A stretch of DNA of 39,401 nt. Origin: JACKFB01 sp041389525 (GTDB lineage: Bacteria > Myxococcota_A > UBA9042 > PHBI01 > JACKFB01). Below the pieces are notes generated by a model. The model was not told the origin of the DNA. It worked only from the letters and a program-made list of their open reading frames with translations, and made no database searches. The DNA is taken from assembly GCA_041389525.1 (NCBI GenBank), contig JAWKRR010000067.1, forward strand, positions 1 to 39,401, in the 5' to 3' direction. A program made the translations under genes and the position numbers. Shown here piece by piece: positions 16,805 to 24,795 of this stretch. The first letter of the stretch is position 1. Each line of letters starts with the position of its first letter.

Positions 16805-18118
16805 TCAGCTGGCGATTTCCCCAGGGGTCGGGTCACCGGGCGGCGGCGACCGCCGGACCGAGACCTCGAGGATACGCGTCGCGTCGGCGCGCACGACCTC
16901 GAGATCAAAGCCTTGAAGGTGATGGGTGAACCCTTGCTCTGGCATGCGCCCGGCGACATGCATCAGCAGGCCGGCGACCGTCTCGTAGTCGTCGTCGACC
17001 CCGTCCAGATCGACGCCCGGCCCGAGAGCGTCCTCGAGATCGCTCACAGACACCACGCCGTCGACCATCCACACGCCTTCACCCGCCGGGCGGACCTGCG
17101 CGTCGACCACGTCATGCTCGTCGTAGATGTCGCCGAAGACCTCCTCGACGATGTCTTCCAGGGTCACGATGCCGGCCACACCGCCATACTCCGACGCGAT
17201 GATCGCCATGTGCGTGCGCGACTGCTTCATCGCGACCAGCAGGTCGGGCAGCGGCATGTTCTCGGGCAGAATCATCGGCAATCGAATCGTCTCGGCCAGG
17301 TCGACGGCTTCCCGCCCTCGCGCGAGGACCGCGGCCAGCAGATCGCGCACGTAGAGCACGCCACGCACGTCGTCGACGGACTCGCCGTAGACCGGATAGC
17401 GAGAGAAGCCGGACTCGCTGACCGCGTTGAGCACCTCGGCGATCGGGGCGTTCAGCGAGATCGCGTGCACGTCCGGGCGCGGGACCATGATCTCGCGGGC
17501 GACCTTCTCGTCGAGCTCGAGCACGCCGGTCAGCAGCCGCGTCGCGCCGGGGTCGATCGAGCCGTCCATGGTGCCCACGCGCACCATCTCCTCGATATCC
17601 TCTTCAGTGACCCGCGCTCGCTCGCTGGTCAGCTCGCCGCCCATCCAGGTAACCACCCGCCGCGTCAGCGCCACCAGCAGGATCATGGGCCCGTAGGAGA
17701 CCGTGAAGAACGGCGTCAGGATCGGGACCAGCGTCGCGAAGGCCTCGGGGTTGTGCTTCGCGTAGGTCTTCGGCACGACCTCGCCGACGATCAAGATGGC
17801 GAGCGTCATCCCGCCGACGGCGATCGGGATTCCCCAGCCGGCATACTCACTGCCCGCCAGCATGTTCTCCGTCAAAGCGGTCGCGAACGCGCTGGCCGTG
17901 ATGTTGACGAAGTTGTTCCAGATCAGCAGCGACGCGAGCACGTCGTTCGGCTGCTCGATCCAACGCCGCAGCATGCGCGGCATCTTGGCGCCCGAGTCAG
18001 CCTGCGTGCGCAGCTTGACTTCGGAGAGGCTGACCAGCGCGGTCTCCATCCCTGAAAAGAGGGCGGAGAGCAGCACCATCATGGGAATCAAGACCGCTTC
18101 GAGAGAAATGGAGTCCAC
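16805..18118 (-). CDS. CorC/HlyC-type membrane protein with CNNM and CBS domains
   Basis: A 437-residue protein of the hemolysin-C/CorC family, linked in characterised members to Mg2+ or Co2+ transport or homeostasis. It has an N-terminal CNNM (DUF21) membrane region of about four helices (residues 1-190) with S-A-L-F-S-G-M-E-T-A-L and I-V-G-E-V-V-P-K-T-Y-A. A CBS pair follows, opening with V-A-R-E-I-M-V-P-R-P-D-V and including S-G-F-S-R-Y-P-V-Y and A-S-E-Y-G-G-V-A-G-I-V-T-L-E-D-I-V-E-E-V-F-G-D-I. The C-terminal CorC/HlyC domain carries the D-D-Y-E-T-V-A-G-L motif. The GTG start gives the expected short N-terminus but has no clear Shine-Dalgarno. It is divergent from the small lipoprotein at 18300. 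Transport direction and metal cannot be read from sequence. Confidence 0.92.
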   Translation of the reverse strand: MDSISLEAVLIPMMVLLSALFSGMETALVSLSEVKLRTQADSGAKMPRMLRRWIEQPNDVLASLLIWNNFVNITASAFATALTENMLAGSEYAGWGIPIAVGGMTLAILIVGEVVPKTYAKHNPEAFATLVPILTPFFTVSYGPMILLVALTRRVVTWMGGELTSERARVTEEDIEEMVRVGTMDGSIDPGATRLLTGVLELDEKVAREIMVPRPDVHAISLNAPIAEVLNAVSESGFSRYPVYGESVDDVRGVLYVRDLLAAVLARGREAVDLAETIRLPMILPENMPLPDLLVAMKQSRTHMAIIASEYGGVAGIVTLEDIVEEVFGDIYDEHDVVDAQVRPAGEGVWMVDGVVSVSDLEDALGPGVDLDGVDDDYETVAGLLMHVAGRMPEQGFTHHLQGFDLEVVRADATRILEVSVRRSPPPGDPTPGEIAS

Positions 18119-18164
18119 GCGGGGTCAGGTAGGGAAGGGCGCAGGGTCCCGCGGTCGCGGGTCG

Positions 18165-18193
18165 TTGCACCGCCGGGCCGGGCTGCATAGTAT
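18165..18193 (+). promoter_or_regulatory. Predicted promoter of the small lipoprotein gene
   Basis: TTGCAC (18165-18170) and TAGTAT (18188-18193) are separated by the optimal 17 bases, each matching four of six consensus positions. The predicted transcript start near 18200 leaves a leader of about 100 bases. It lies in the divergent region between the CorC-type gene and the lipoprotein gene. Confidence 0.5.
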
Positions 18194-18200
18194 CACGGTC

Positions 18201-18231
18201 AGACGAGGCTTCCACCCGATTGAGACGAGGC
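18201..18231 (+). repeat. Direct repeat at the lipoprotein transcript start
   Basis: The 9-base sequence AGACGAGGC occurs at 18201-18209 and 18223-18231, start to start 22 bases, close to two helical turns. The first copy sits at the predicted transcript start. This spacing is what a dimeric or tandem-bound repressor would use, but two 9-base copies can also arise by chance in GC-rich DNA. Confidence 0.35.
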
Positions 18232-18299
18232 CTGCATCGAGCGTTCGCGCGCCAGTCGGCAGCGACCTCTCTGCCAACTCCGACTTCAAGGAGCGCCCC

Positions 18300-18806
18300 A
18301 TGCGCCAGCCCCTGTGTTTCGAGCTCGCGTCTAGGGCGCTGGTAGTCGGTCTCACCTTGTTTGCCGCGGGCTTCAGCCTCTCCGCCTGCGACCTGTTCGG
18401 CGGGGACGACGGGACCTCGGGGCCGGCCACGACCTGCAGCTACCCCACTTCGGAGGGGACCTCGGGCAAAGAGATCGGGGCGAGCTGCACCACGAACGCC
18501 GAGTGCGCGACGAACTTCTGCATGATGCCGGGGGCGACCGGGAACCTCAGCAACGAGGTGTTCGGCTTCTGTTCGCGCGCCTGCGACTGCAACGACGACG
18601 CGAGCACGCGCGTCGCCACCGAAGACGCGAACATCTACGAGTGCGTCTATCCCGCGGGAAATCAGGGCAAGAACCGGCACGTGGTGCTGGAGTGCACCAA
18701 CGTCGCCGATTGCCGCGACGTCGACCCCGCGTGGAGCGAGTGCTTCAACGGCAGCTCGCTGGTGGGCATCGGGACCATCAAGAAGATCTGCGCGTCGTTC
18801 AAGTAG
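18300..18806 (+). CDS. Small cysteine-containing lipoprotein, function unknown
   Basis: A 168-residue protein with a lipoprotein signal ending F-S-L-S-A-C, Cys at 30, followed by Asp at the +2 position. In Escherichia coli, Asp+2 retains lipoproteins at the inner membrane; whether that rule holds here is unknown. The mature part has about nine further cysteines in short-spaced groups such as C-T-T-N-A-E-C-A-T-N-F-C, C-S-R-A-C-D-C and C-T-N-V-A-D-C-R-D, similar in style to the Cys-repeat protein at the right end of the window. AAGGAG at 18288-18293 with a 6-base gap fixes the ATG. I do not recognise a functional domain. It stands alone, with its own predicted promoter. Confidence 0.85.
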   Translation: MRQPLCFELASRALVVGLTLFAAGFSLSACDLFGGDDGTSGPATTCSYPTSEGTSGKEIGASCTTNAECATNFCMMPGATGNLSNEVFGFCSRACDCNDDASTRVATEDANIYECVYPAGNQGKNRHVVLECTNVADCRDVDPAWSECFNGSSLVGIGTIKKICASFK

Positions 18807-18855
18807 CAGCGCGCGGCCGACGGGATCGAGCCTTGGGCGCGCGATCGCGGCCGGC

Positions 18856-21027
18856 TCAGCCCCCGTCCTTCTTCGGGTCGTAGCTGTGCGGGGCTGGCTT
18901 ACCCTTGCGTCGCCAGCCCTCGACCACGTCCGCGGGCACCGCGGGCACCCAGGACGGCCGAAGCACCGGCGAGCCCCAGCGCGACTGGACCTTCGGTGGC
19001 AGGTTGCCGGACGCGAAGTCGGCGTCGTACCCATAGATGTCGGTCAGGAAGATGGCGCCGCCGTCTTCGGCCACGTCCACCGTCATGTACTCGGTGACCA
19101 GCGGCACGGGCTTCTTCACGTCCATGCCCCGCTGCGTCCGCGCCTCCAGGCTGCGACGCACCTCTTTGGCGTCCCAGCCGTCGCGGACCAGGATCATCTC
19201 CGCGAGGTCCAGCGGGTCCTGCACCCGGATGCAGCCGTGGCTGAAGTCTCGCCGCATCTCACGGAAGAACTCTCGCTTATCGGTGTCGTGCAGGTAGATG
19301 GCGTTCGACTCCGAGAGCAGGAACTTCACTTTCCCCAAGACGTTGCCTGCGCCGCCGGTCTGGACGAGCACCTCGCGACCGCTGTCGAGCTTGTGTTTCA
19401 CGACGCCGATCTTCTCGAGGTAGTCGGGATCGTTGGCCAGCTTGGTCTTCATCTCGCCCTTCTCGACGCGCTCCGGGAGGATCCAGGAAGGGTTGGCGAT
19501 GACCTGGTACAGCGTCGTGGTGAAGAGCTGTGTGCGGTTGATGTGGCCCTGGACCAGCTTGACCTTGTCGTCGTCGAGGCGGTTGGTGCCGACGATGGCG
19601 CGGTGGCGGTGGGTCACCTTCCCGTCGTCGACGACCTGCAGCTCGAAGGCCGGCACGTTCACGCGGATGTAGAAGTCGCCGAGGCCGCGCGTCTCGCTCT
19701 CGCGCCAACGCTGAAGCGTCAGGGCTATCTGCTCGACGCGGCGCGAGATCGGCACGTTCAGGCTGCGGATGGTGCCCTCGAAGACCAGCCCCTCGGCCTC
19801 GAGCTCGTGGTGGCGTTGGTAGTCGGTGACGGCGGCGAGCAGCGCGTCGCCGTAGCGGCCGTCCTCGGGGCCGCGGTAGTAGCCCTCGCACGTGAGGCGC
19901 GCCTGCAGTTTTGCGACCTCGGGGCCCTCCATGCCCGGCCGAATGCGCCACGTCGTCGGCAGTGTGGCGAAGCAGCCGCTCGCGTCGACCTGGCGGTAGT
20001 GCGCGTAGACCTCGCGCAGCCGCGCGTAGAACGGGTGCGGCGGGTCGAGGCTCGCCAGCGCTGCGGCTGGGTCGTCGGACTCCACGATCTGCTTGAGGGT
20101 CGCGAACAGCTGCCGGCGCGGCTTCTTCTTGGCCGTCGCGGTGACGAGGTTCTTGGTCACCCGGAAGGGGCCGGCGCGCCGAATCAGCGTGAAGTCCAGG
20201 ACGTGCCGAAGCAGCTCCCGGCTCAGCTCCACGTCGAGCGCGGCCGCCTCGGCGCTGACCTCAGGCCCCGAGCGGCTCCGGGCGAGGGCGGCGGCGATGG
20301 TCTTGACCTGATCCGCGTTGGGCGAACCGCCGGCGGCCCGCAGCTTCTCAAGCGCCCGCTCGCGGTGCAGCCGGGGTGCCCGCAGCAGCTCGACCAGGAC
20401 CTCGCCCGCGGCGCCGGAACCCTCGGGGGCGGTCACCTGCGAGCCCTGGATGCTCGCCTCGAAGGCCGCGACCCGCTCGGCCAACGCCGGCATGCCGTAG
20501 CTCGCCGGGTCCAGCCCGTGGTCCGCCATCGTCGCGAGCCGGCTGAGCAGCGCTCTGCCGAGCGGAGTAGGCCCGCTCGCGTCGATCAGCGCGCCCGCGC
20601 CAGCGTTCTTGAGGAAGGTCAGCCGGATGTCGGCCAGCCACTCGTCGGCGTTGATCGCGCTCTTCTCCGCGGCGGCCATCGCCGTGTCGGGCGCGGCGTC
20701 TTCGGGGTCGGCGGCGCCGTTGAGCTCGGCGCGGGCGGCCTCGATCGCGAGGACCAGCGGCATCAGCGGGTCGTCTTGGAGCGCCTGGGCAGGGCGGGCT
20801 GTCGCAGCCGCGCTCGCAGCGTGGGGGGCGCCCTGTCCCGAGCCCGAGGCGGCAGCGCTCGTCTGGGACTGCGCCTGCGCCGGGGTCGCCGGCTTCTTCC
20901 CGGAGTGGACCACGGCCGCCGTGAGCGCCCCCAAGAGCATGCCGGCGGCGGCGATGCCCACGAGCGCTTCACGCCCGCGTCTTATGGGCTGGGCCTCGGT
21001 CTCCTCCACGGCTTGGAGGCAGACCAC
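18856..21027 (-). CDS. YcbB-like L,D-transpeptidase
   Basis: A large (723-residue) periplasmic enzyme expected to form 3-3 cross-links in peptidoglycan or attach proteins to it. A signal or anchor helix lies at about 21-41. Residues about 140-330 are a helical scaffold, followed by a peptidoglycan-binding domain (R-P-G-M-E-G-P-E-V-A-K-L-Q-A-R-L near 370, D-G-R-Y-G-D). The YkuD domain has I-Y-L-H-D-T and the catalytic motif S-H-G-C-I-R-V, Cys599. Domain order matches Escherichia coli YcbB/LdtD. The start is uncertain: GTG 21027 is the longest and GTG 21009 gives M-E-E-T-E-A-Q-P; neither has a clear ribosome binding site. It follows the aldehyde dehydrogenase by 53 bases on the same strand and may be the tail of the gsp transcript. 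Confidence 0.93.
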   Translation of the reverse strand: MVCLQAVEETEAQPIRRGREALVGIAAAGMLLGALTAAVVHSGKKPATPAQAQSQTSAAASGSGQGAPHAASAAATARPAQALQDDPLMPLVLAIEAARAELNGAADPEDAAPDTAMAAAEKSAINADEWLADIRLTFLKNAGAGALIDASGPTPLGRALLSRLATMADHGLDPASYGMPALAERVAAFEASIQGSQVTAPEGSGAAGEVLVELLRAPRLHRERALEKLRAAGGSPNADQVKTIAAALARSRSGPEVSAEAAALDVELSRELLRHVLDFTLIRRAGPFRVTKNLVTATAKKKPRRQLFATLKQIVESDDPAAALASLDPPHPFYARLREVYAHYRQVDASGCFATLPTTWRIRPGMEGPEVAKLQARLTCEGYYRGPEDGRYGDALLAAVTDYQRHHELEAEGLVFEGTIRSLNVPISRRVEQIALTLQRWRESETRGLGDFYIRVNVPAFELQVVDDGKVTHRHRAIVGTNRLDDDKVKLVQGHINRTQLFTTTLYQVIANPSWILPERVEKGEMKTKLANDPDYLEKIGVVKHKLDSGREVLVQTGGAGNVLGKVKFLLSESNAIYLHDTDKREFFREMRRDFSHGCIRVQDPLDLAEMILVRDGWDAKEVRRSLEARTQRGMDVKKPVPLVTEYMTVDVAEDGGAIFLTDIYGYDADFASGNLPPKVQSRWGSPVLRPSWVPAVPADVVEGWRRKGKPAPHSYDPKKDGG

Positions 21028-21036
21028 GCCGGGGCA

Positions 21037-21079
21037 GACCCGTCAAGTTCGCCGCCGCGGCCGGCGCCCCCGTCGGGTC
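21037..21079 (-). other. Inverted repeat between aldehyde dehydrogenase and L,D-transpeptidase genes
   Basis: GACCCG (21037-21042) and CGGGTC (21074-21079) can pair across a 31-base, very GC-rich loop that contains further self-complementary GGC/GCC runs. It begins two bases after the aldehyde dehydrogenase stop codon. There is no T tract. It could weaken read-through into the L,D-transpeptidase gene. Confidence 0.25.
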
Positions 21080-21080
21080 T

Positions 21081-22565
21081 CTAGCGACCGAGCAGGCGCC
21101 CCAGCCCGCCGAAGAGCGCGCTCGCCCGCGCGACGATCCGCATGGTGCGCTTCGAGTAGGGATACCAGTGCGGCTCCGAGCGCAGGCCCAGCCGATCCTC
21201 CGCCACCGACTGCTCGACCGCGTACTTGCGCAGCCCGCCGGGGCCGTGCCGCCGGCCGACCCCGCTCTCTTTTTCGCCGCCGAAAGGCAACTCGGGCAGG
21301 CCGTAGCTGATGACCACGTCGTTGATGCAGATGCTGCCGCTGCGGATCTGGCCCGCCACCCGCCTCGCCAGCGCCTTGTCCTGTGACCACACGCACGCGT
21401 TGAGGCCGTAAGGGCTGTCGTTGGCCAGCCGGACCGCCTCTGAAGCGCTGGCGACCGCCATGATGGGCAGCACCGGGCCGAAGGTCTCATCGCGCATCAG
21501 CAGCATGCTGTGGTCGACGTCGACGACGATCGTGGGGGGGTAGAAGTTCTCGCCCAGCTCTGTGGCGCGCTGACCGCCCGCCAGGACACGGGCGCCGCGC
21601 TCGACCGCGTCCCGCACGTGCGCCTCGACCGTCTCGACCTGGGAGGGCCGGGTCATCGAACCGATGTCGTGGTCGTAGTCGCCGTCGATCCCCTGGCGCA
21701 GCTGCCGCGTTCGCTCCACCACCCGCTGCACAAAGGCGTCGTGCACGGTCTCTTCGACGTAGACCCGCTCGACCGACATACACATCTGGCCCGCGTTGAA
21801 GAAGGCCCCCCACACCGCCGCCGCCGCCGCCCGGTCCAGGTCGGCGTCGCGCAGCACCACCATCGGGTCCTTGCCCCCCAGCTCGAGGGTGCACGGGATG
21901 AGGCGACGCGCGGCGACCGCCCCGACCTGGCGGCCCACGGCGACGCTGCCCGTGAACGTGATCTGGTCGACCACCTCGCACAAGGCGGCACCGGTCGTCC
22001 CATCGCCAGTGAGCACCTGGAACACGCCGGCGGGGAGGCCGGCGGCGCGCGCGATCCGCTCCAACTCGAGGGTCGCCAGCGGGGTCAGCTCGCTGGGCTT
22101 CAGCAGCACCGCGTTCCCCGCCAAAAGCGCAGGCACCGCCTCGCCAAACCCGAGATCCAGCGGGAAGTTCCACGGGCTGATGATACCGACCACGCCGCGA
22201 GGGTGCCGCGATACCCACGCCAGCTTCGTCTTGACCAGATGGGGCGTGATCTCCTCGTCGCCGAGCAGCGCCTCCGCCCGCACCGTGTAGTAGCGCATCG
22301 TGTCGAGCAGCATGGTCAGCTCGACCAGGGCGTCGCCGCGCACCTTCCCGGTCTCCGCGACCAGCCGATCCAGCACCGCGTCGCGCTCGGCCGTGATCGC
22401 GCGCAGCACCGCGGTCATCACCCGCACCCGCGCTGGGACGCCGCGCTCAGCCCACGCCGCGAAGGCTGTGCGCGCGGCGACCGCGGCGTCGGCCACCTCG
22501 TCGGCCGTGCGCACCGGCACCTCGCCCAGGCGCTCGCCCGTGTGGGGCGCGCGCACCTCGATCAT
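21081..22565 (-). CDS. Aldehyde dehydrogenase family protein
   Basis: An NAD(P)-dependent aldehyde dehydrogenase of 494 residues. Catalytic Cys262 lies in N-A-G-Q-M-C-M-S-V and the general-base Glu228 in C-T-L-E-L-G-G-K-D-P. Cofactor-site stretches are present: I-S-P-W-N-F-P, L-K-P-S-E-L-T-P and F-T-G-S-V-A-V-G. So are the structural motif D-E-T-F-G-P-V-L-P and P-F-G-G-E-K-E-S-G-V-G-R near the C-terminus. The long C-terminal part, with W-Y-P-Y-S-K-R-T, is reminiscent of fatty-aldehyde/coniferyl-aldehyde type members, but the substrate is not determined by sequence. Its ATG overlaps the gspN stop (ATGA, 22562-22565), so it is translationally coupled to the type II secretion operon. Confidence 0.95.
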   Translation of the reverse strand: MIEVRAPHTGERLGEVPVRTADEVADAAVAARTAFAAWAERGVPARVRVMTAVLRAITAERDAVLDRLVAETGKVRGDALVELTMLLDTMRYYTVRAEALLGDEEITPHLVKTKLAWVSRHPRGVVGIISPWNFPLDLGFGEAVPALLAGNAVLLKPSELTPLATLELERIARAAGLPAGVFQVLTGDGTTGAALCEVVDQITFTGSVAVGRQVGAVAARRLIPCTLELGGKDPMVVLRDADLDRAAAAAVWGAFFNAGQMCMSVERVYVEETVHDAFVQRVVERTRQLRQGIDGDYDHDIGSMTRPSQVETVEAHVRDAVERGARVLAGGQRATELGENFYPPTIVVDVDHSMLLMRDETFGPVLPIMAVASASEAVRLANDSPYGLNACVWSQDKALARRVAGQIRSGSICINDVVISYGLPELPFGGEKESGVGRRHGPGGLRKYAVEQSVAEDRLGLRSEPHWYPYSKRTMRIVARASALFGGLGRLLGR

Positions 22566-24148
22566 TCGGCGCCCTCTTCGCCTTCCAGGGGCAGCTCCTC
22601 GCCGTGGTGCCCCTCGCCATCCTCGGGCAGCGGCTCCTCGCCCTCGACGATGGCCTCGTCTTCGCCTTCCTCCGCGGGCAGCTCCTCAGGGTAGGCCTCG
22701 TCGCGGGTCGGCACAGGCAGCGCGCGCGCCGCGGGGAAGCTCGCGCGCCCTGGCGGCATCACCGGCGTCGGCGCAGCGATCGGCCCCGGCCGCGTCGCCC
22801 CAGGCAGCGCGCCCCGGGTCACCCCGCGCGTGGGTCCGCCCATCTCCGCGCGATCTCGGGCTGCCGCTCGAGCTGCCGCCGCCGCCGCCGCCCGCGCGCT
22901 GGCTCGCCCCGAGGGGTCCGGCGCGACGCCGCGGTCGCTGGTCTCGCCGCCGGGGGCCTCGGTCTCTTCGGGCTCCGCAGGCTCGGGCGCAGGCTCGTTC
23001 GCCGTCTCGGGCGCGTCTCCGCCGCCGCTGGTGAACTTGGGCTTTCGCGTCTTGAAGCCACCACGCACTCGCGGCGGCTCGGGCTTACAGTCCGGCTTCG
23101 AGAGGATCCCTCGGCACCCGATCCCCAAGACGCCGTCGCGCATCGAGCCGCGCAGCCGCGCGTCCTGGCGGAACGCCATCTGCAAGATCTTGTTGGGCTG
23201 ACTGGTCTCGCCGTCCTCGCCCTTCACGCGCTTCTCCAGGAAAGCGTCGGTGAAGTGCACGGCGAAGTGCACGTCCAGCAGCGCCTTGCCCAGAGGCTCG
23301 CCCTGGCGCACGTGGATGACGCTGGCCTCATCGAACTCCAGCTCGAGATCCGCTCCGCTCGCGCCGACGTCCTCGAATCGGATGATGGTGTCGTCGGCGC
23401 CGCGCCCGCGCACGGCGCCCTTGCGCGCAGGGGTCAGGTCGCTCGACTTGCCAGCCACCAGCTTGAGCTGCAGCTCGCCCAGGTCCACGTCGCTCAAGGT
23501 CAGCGGCCCCAACTGGCGCGACGGGATCACCGGCTTGACGATCCGCGCCTTGGAGAGCGCGACGTCGATGGTCCCAGCCAGATCGGACGGGTCCACGCCC
23601 TGGGTCACGCTCAGGTTGCCGCCCAGCACGCCGTGTAGGTCGTAGCCCACCAGCGCCAAGAAGAGGCCCTCAGGCCCCAAGCGGACGCCCTCGATCGCCT
23701 CGATCGCGAGCGCCGAACCTTCGCCTTCCACGCGGTCGAGCTTGCCGCCGCGCACCGTCCCGCCCTGCATATCCAGCTCGAAGGTGGCGTGCACGGCCTG
23801 CGAGAACGCCAGCGCCAGCACACCCACGTCGGCCTCAAGGCGGTCGACCTTCAAGACCCGCGGCGGTCCCTTTCGCTCGGGTACGGGCGCGCCGGGCGGC
23901 CCAGGGGCGAGCTTCTTGGGCTGCATCTTCACGACCACGTCGGTCAGCTCGGCCCCGCCGCCCATGGACAGATCCAGCTCGCCGATGCGCACGTCGGCCC
24001 CGAGCGCGGCGCTGCCCTTCTCCTCCATGAACTCGCGGGCGCGGTCGCTGGGGAAGGTCCAGACGAAGAAGAGGAGCAGGCAGAACATGAAGAACGCGAC
24101 GTAACCCGCGCCCTTGGCAAACCCGATGAGGATGCGCGTGACGTTCAC
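22562..24148 (-). CDS. gspN: Type II secretion system protein GspN with long acidic tail
   Basis: GspN is a bitopic inner-membrane component found in some type II systems. The GTG start gives a helix at about 13-32 (G-Y-V-A-F-F-M-F-C-L-L-L-F-F-V-W), then a beta-rich AsmA-like periplasmic region with G-A-D-V-R-I-G-E-L-D-L-S and repeated D-V-x-L-x-E-L-type strands to about residue 355. The last roughly 170 residues are low complexity: an acidic/Pro stretch, an Ala/Arg run near 425-445, a Pro/Gly/Arg part and a Glu-rich end. Usual GspN proteins are about 250-300 residues, so this tail is unusual. The start overlaps the gspM stop (GTGA) and the stop overlaps the aldehyde dehydrogenase start. Confidence 0.82.
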   Translation of the reverse strand: MNVTRILIGFAKGAGYVAFFMFCLLLFFVWTFPSDRAREFMEEKGSAALGADVRIGELDLSMGGGAELTDVVVKMQPKKLAPGPPGAPVPERKGPPRVLKVDRLEADVGVLALAFSQAVHATFELDMQGGTVRGGKLDRVEGEGSALAIEAIEGVRLGPEGLFLALVGYDLHGVLGGNLSVTQGVDPSDLAGTIDVALSKARIVKPVIPSRQLGPLTLSDVDLGELQLKLVAGKSSDLTPARKGAVRGRGADDTIIRFEDVGASGADLELEFDEASVIHVRQGEPLGKALLDVHFAVHFTDAFLEKRVKGEDGETSQPNKILQMAFRQDARLRGSMRDGVLGIGCRGILSKPDCKPEPPRVRGGFKTRKPKFTSGGGDAPETANEPAPEPAEPEETEAPGGETSDRGVAPDPSGRASARAAAAAAARAAARDRAEMGGPTRGVTRGALPGATRPGPIAAPTPVMPPGRASFPAARALPVPTRDEAYPEELPAEEGEDEAIVEGEEPLPEDGEGHHGEELPLEGEEGAE

Positions 24149-24795
24149 TCTGTGCCCCCGCCGGCCTTGTAGTAGAAGGTCGACACGACGATCTGGGCGT
24201 TCTTGCGCGCGACCCGCCCGTCTTGGAAGTCGCGCGTCAGCTCGATGTTGGTCACGAAGAGCATCTGACTCGACGCCTCGATCTTCTCCATCAACTCGTA
24301 GATCGCGTCGAAGGTCACCACGTCGCTGAGCGTAATCGGCTGGTCGCGACGGTAGTAGCCCACGTCCGACACCTTCTTATCCTTCGTGCGCTTCTTCTTC
24401 TTCGACAGGTAGGTTTCCTGCGTCTGGTCGAACTGCATCACGTCGGAGAGCTTCTTCTGGCCCTCGACCTCACCGCGCCGATTGCGCGCGTCGAAGTTGA
24501 TGCGCTTGGCGATCTCGTTGACCGCCAGCTTCAGGTTCAGGTCGTTGCTCTCCTCGGCCACCCGACGCAGGCGCTCGGAGTGCTCGCGCTGCTCCAGAAA
24601 CGAGCCCGAGCTCGAGTAGATGGTCTTGAGCGCGTCGCGGTCCTCGGCGATGCGCTCCTCCAGGTCAGACACCGACGAGCCCAACCACAGGGTCAGCAGC
24701 ACGACGATCGAGCCGAAGAGCAGCCCGAACATCGTCCCGACCAGCACCTTCTCGCGGGTCGACAGACGGTCGAATGAGATCCCCAGGCGCGCCAT
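24145..24795 (-). CDS. gspM: Type II secretion system protein GspM
   Basis: A 216-residue bitopic inner-membrane protein. It has a short cytoplasmic N-terminus, a membrane helix at about 17-38, a coiled coil at about 42-95 (E-E-R-I-A-E-D-R-D-A-L) and a C-terminal ferredoxin-like segment ending F-Y-Y-K-A. GspM binds GspL and stabilises the inner-membrane platform. Primary sequence similarity in this family is low, and the call depends strongly on gene order: it lies between gspL and gspN with overlaps on both sides (TAATG with gspL, GTGA with gspN). A lysine-rich patch, K-K-K-K-R-T-K-D-K-K at about 132-141, interrupts the periplasmic part and is unusual. Confidence 0.82.
   Translation of the reverse strand: MARLGISFDRLSTREKVLVGTMFGLLFGSIVVLLTLWLGSSVSDLEERIAEDRDALKTIYSSSGSFLEQREHSERLRRVAEESNDLNLKLAVNEIAKRINFDARNRRGEVEGQKKLSDVMQFDQTQETYLSKKKKRTKDKKVSDVGYYRRDQPITLSDVVTFDAIYELMEKIEASSQMLFVTNIELTRDFQDGRVARKNAQIVVSTFYYKAGGGTE

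Noticed and set aside
18840..18849. CGCGATCGCG palindrome between convergent genes
   Set aside because: A short GC-rich palindrome of this size is expected often in such DNA and has no stem-loop or T tract.
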